DNA from: Nemopilema nomurai
Taxonomy: Eukaryota > Cnidaria > Scyphozoa > Rhizostomeae > Rhizostomatidae
Assembly (NCBI GenBank): GCA_003864495.1
Contig: ML133410.1
Location: forward strand, 62,001-126,000
DNA length: 64,000 nucleotides
Direction of reading: 5' to 3'
Shown here: positions 61,001-64,000 of the stretch, one piece after another
How the letters are laid out: each line of letters begins with the position of its first letter
Position numbering within the stretch: position 1 is the stretch's first letter
The notes under the pieces: generated by a model
Database searches by the model: none
What the model was told of the DNA's origin: nothing
The model's input: the letters and a program-made list of their open reading frames with translations, nothing else
Translations under genes and position numbers: made by a program

Positions 61001-61720
61001 GGATTTGGTTATACTTTAAAATTTATCGACCATCATCTTTCAAAAGTTATGGTGCAAAAAATAGCAACACTGTTGTAGTTAGCATTAGTTATTTTAAGGA
61101 TAAAAGAGGAATTGCTCTTCGTGAAACGCTATTTTACCAAATTCCATTTTATAAGCAGAAATCTTCCCAAACAGCGAAGTAACTATCATTAAGACGGCGG
61201 GGCGATGCCTTTTTACACCCCCCCCCCCCCCCCTTCGATTCTTGATTAATTCAACTTCGATTCTACGCAGGGTAGATTTTCTAATTCAGCCATAAAGTTA
61301 TCGGATAGTTGGTGTTAGTTTAGCAATATCGCACTTTTATCCTACCAGGATCTTTAAAAAATATTTTGCAAATCGCCACTTGTAAGAGTACGACTGCCAC
61401 GATTTCAGGACAATTCTTGTTTCCTGCCATTTCAGATCAAAATGTGTGTTCCCTGAAATGCATAGCTCTCTTAGGCTCCTCGCGAATGGCCCATTCTCGT
61501 TTTCAGTTTGGTTTAGCCTCCAATCCGCTAACAAACGTCTATCAAGTACCGCTGGTGGGATCCATTTAAGGCGTCTAGGCCAAAATTGATTTTTAGATAA
61601 TCAGAGAACCAAGTGCGCCCGCAACGGGGTCTGGATGAGAATGTGCTTGAAGTGAAAATTTAACTTATTAGTTGGAATCTCCCCCGCTTGAGTTGACTAG
61701 TTCATTGGTGTAATCAGTGA
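55038..61720. other. Gene-poor interval
   Basis: No confident gene. It contains a tRNA-like A-box relic near 59218-59242 (minus strand) and a poly-C tract at about 61218-61234. Open frames (for example 55901-56125, 57198-57774 and 59699-59920) lack splice context and family resemblance. Confidence 0.4.
59205..59245 (-). repeat. tRNA-like relic (A box only)
   Basis: The reverse complement contains ATAGCTCAGCGGTAGAGCAC, a good tRNA D-arm/A-box. Downstream there is no T-arm (GGTTCGAATCC-like) and no acceptor pairing, so it is a tRNA fragment or SINE head, not a functional tRNA gene. Confidence 0.35.
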
Positions 61721-61986
61721 TACAATTCCCGCGAAAATTGTTGGAACACTAACGACAATTCTTTGACTCGCGTGATACATCCAACTCTTCACCACCCCAT
61801 ACTGCTACTGCTGAACGAAGCTTCATTTTTGCGTTACATTTTTTCCCAAGACTAACTGGATGCTATACTTTGTTACCAACATCGTTATAGAGGGGAGAAA
61901 GTGGATTAACAGCCATTGGCGTGTCAAAGAAATAAAAAATGCAAAAAACCAGATAAAATACTGAAGTGTCCCAAGCAGGCATTGTA
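61721..61986 (+). mobile_element. TA-flanked MITE, family 1 (copy 4)
   Basis: A 266-base element in the gene-poor right arm. Left end: TACAATTCCCGCGAAAATTG then TTGGAACACTAACG. Right end: GAAGTGTCCCAAGCAGGCAT then TGTA. The interior shares the AAGAAATAAAAAATGCAAAA segment with copy 2. It has no coding capacity. Confidence 0.7.
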
Positions 61987-64000
61987 CGTGCATAGTGTAT
62001 ACTAATCAATAGTGTATACTAATGCATAGTGTAGAGAATTATTTGATATACCTTGTAACTATCGCGTGTCGTATTATATTTTAGAACTATCGAAGGGAAT
62101 CAGAGATTCATTAAAAAGCAATATTTTACCGTCTTAGTTAGCGTGAGTGGTCGAACGAAGGGTCGCCAAACTGAGAAACTGTCTGCCACAGCCCTTAACC
62201 CTGCAAGCATCAGAATTCCTGTGGCACTTAGTACTTCCAAATGTCACAAATGCTGAAAGTTTTCCTTTCAACTGGAGAAAAGGGCTGTCTCTCTAGATTG
62301 GTTACAGTCGTGGGTCCTTGATGAAGCACCTCCTCCTATCTGGTCCAAATTTAGCAGCACTCTTCCGTAAAAATGAAGAGGGTAGAAAAAAATTAATCAA
62401 TTTGGTACTTGAAAAGGAGCACTACGTTTAGATGTTTTATAATGATTCTGCCCAGACATGCCAAAAACTTCCCTAACTAAATAGATCTAAAGATTCAGGC
62501 TACAGAAGTCTTTGGGTCATATGTGCTACAGATCAGTAACCCACAGAATCGGAAATGGTCCAGGACGTTTCTAATTCAAAAAGTGTGTAAGAATAGAAGA
62601 AAATGAATATATACTTAAATAGGAATATGAATGTAAATATATTCAATAAAAATAATTTTCTATACACACTCTCATTTACATGTTTATGGCGTATTATGTC
62701 TATGTAAACAAAGGTTTCTTGAACACTTTTAGACATCAGAATATACAGCTAATAAAAGGTATACCCCAGACAGGGGTCTGCCAACAAGAAGCTCTCCTGG
62801 AAAATCGTGGTTGTTTTGAGAGAGTTGACTAACCGAGAGCCCCCTAACAATTCATCTGGCTCTACATAAGTACCAAATTTTATTACACTTGGCTATCAGA
62901 AATCAATTTGTGCATGCTTGCTTTGCAATTAGTGCTGTCCTTAGCGACTAGATGTTGTTTCGAGAATGTGGGCCAAATAGTCAAGATTGTTGCATATGTC
63001 GCTCCAGAGCTCCTTTTGCCATAGAACTACAAGCATAGACACAATGGGAAAAACCTACTGGATGACAAAGCATATTCTTAGTACAAAAAATAAATTAAAA
63101 AAAACTCTGTGACAATTTCGCTCACTGCAAAATCGCCTCAATGAGCAAAAAGAAGCATTGGTACATAGTCATCGATACCCCTTTGTCAAATACGGTGATA
63201 AGAAAAAACTGCACGTTTAATCAAGCGGCTAAATATTTGCTTCTCGACAGAGAGATTAGAGAGCAACGTTGTAAATATTTAGGAAATGGACTGTCACCAG
63301 TTGCAATTCATTGTGGTCTTTACATACAAATCCTTGGCAACAGTGTTCTTGCAATTCCCCACCAGACTTCGTGAAAACGCTTTATTTGAATAAGTGGCTT
63401 TTTAGTTTTCTCCTAGTTAAACCTGATTATATTCTTTCATCAGCCTACCTACAAGTTTGGCCACTTTGCCGCCAGAAGAAGAAAGAAAAGAAGAAAAGCA
63501 CCGCAAGACAACTTAGGCCACGATTTTCCCGCTTAACCTTTTCGCCATTCTCTTTTTAGGATGCACTTGTCCTGACACGTTCATTAAGAGAAGGACCGTC
63601 ACTGTCATCCAAGACTTTGTTCCTCTGTTGTCATGGGGATAGCACCTCGATTCGATGTCATATGAAAACATCCTCTCATTTGACAAATTGACCCTTTTCT
63701 TACGCTGCCCGACTGATCTTTTTAGATCAGTGCGCTGCCCAACTAACACCGCAAGCGTGCCTAATGCTTCCAATAAAAAGTGGAAGCTTCACTTCTTATT
63801 TACCAATCGATCTAATGAACCAAACAAGTTATGTGCTTGCCCTTAACAACTGCATCTTGAATTTCATCTTTTGAGGTATGCTTGCTCTTAAATCGCTGTA
63901 CTACAGCTGCTCTTCTATTAAAGATATAAAATCACTTTGCCTCAAAGCAATCTTTTTAGTCTGAAAACTTCTTTGCTATCGATAATGGCGTTTTCGACGT
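61987..64000. other. Right end of window, no gene recognised
   Basis: AT-rich sequence with short unsupported open frames on both strands. No splice-bounded exon, RNA gene or delimited repeat was recognised. Confidence 0.4.

Overview
This is animal nuclear DNA: AT-rich, with multi-exon genes, short exons flanked by GT...AG introns, and introns full of small transposon derivatives. The genes are all neuronal-type receptors. Two are ionotropic glutamate receptors (iGluRs), and one is a class C G-protein-coupled receptor of the GABA-B type. The style of the receptors and the repeat content suggest an early-branching animal, most likely an anthozoan cnidarian. That placement is inference, because no marker gene fixes the species. 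All exon models were built by hand from reading frame, splice sites, intron phase and comparison between the paralogues.

Left part (1-26857): two paralogous iGluR genes lie tail to tail. iGluR-A (+, 1019-11750, 16 exons) has a signal peptide, amino-terminal domain, S1, pore, S2, fourth membrane segment and a cytoplasmic tail ending in a PDZ ligand. iGluR-B (-, 26857-16834, at least 14 exons) has the same architecture. Most exons match in phase, and several match in exact length. Exon 11 of iGluR-A is 8 bases shorter than its partner, which breaks the frame just before the first membrane segment. About 5 kb without a recognisable gene separates the two 3' ends; one candidate tail exon for iGluR-B lies there.

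Middle part (26858-47134): about 6.5 kb of gene-poor DNA contains a 20-bp minisatellite and a duplicated piece of a downstream exon. It is followed by a 17-exon minus-strand gene (47134-33348) for a predicted 1675-residue GABA-B-like receptor. Its Venus-flytrap and seven-helix parts are conventional. The roughly 820-residue intracellular tail is not: it has a 25-cysteine cluster, two heptad stretches, and about nine copies of a short motif (core like KILNDPKDYSHVKSKL). That motif resembles the microtubule-binding repeat of tau/MAP2/MAP4. This receptor-cytoskeleton architecture is the most interesting item in the window.

Right part (47135-64000): about 17 kb without a confident gene. It holds MITE copies, hAT-like ends, poly-C tracts and a few minus-strand exon-like fragments of an unidentified protein.

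Repeats: two families of TA-flanked MITEs (four copies each), one PIF/Harbinger-like MITE, one hAT-like MITE, a tRNA-derived SINE, a 27-bp satellite beside an iGluR-B exon, and the 20-bp minisatellite. Many sit inside receptor introns.
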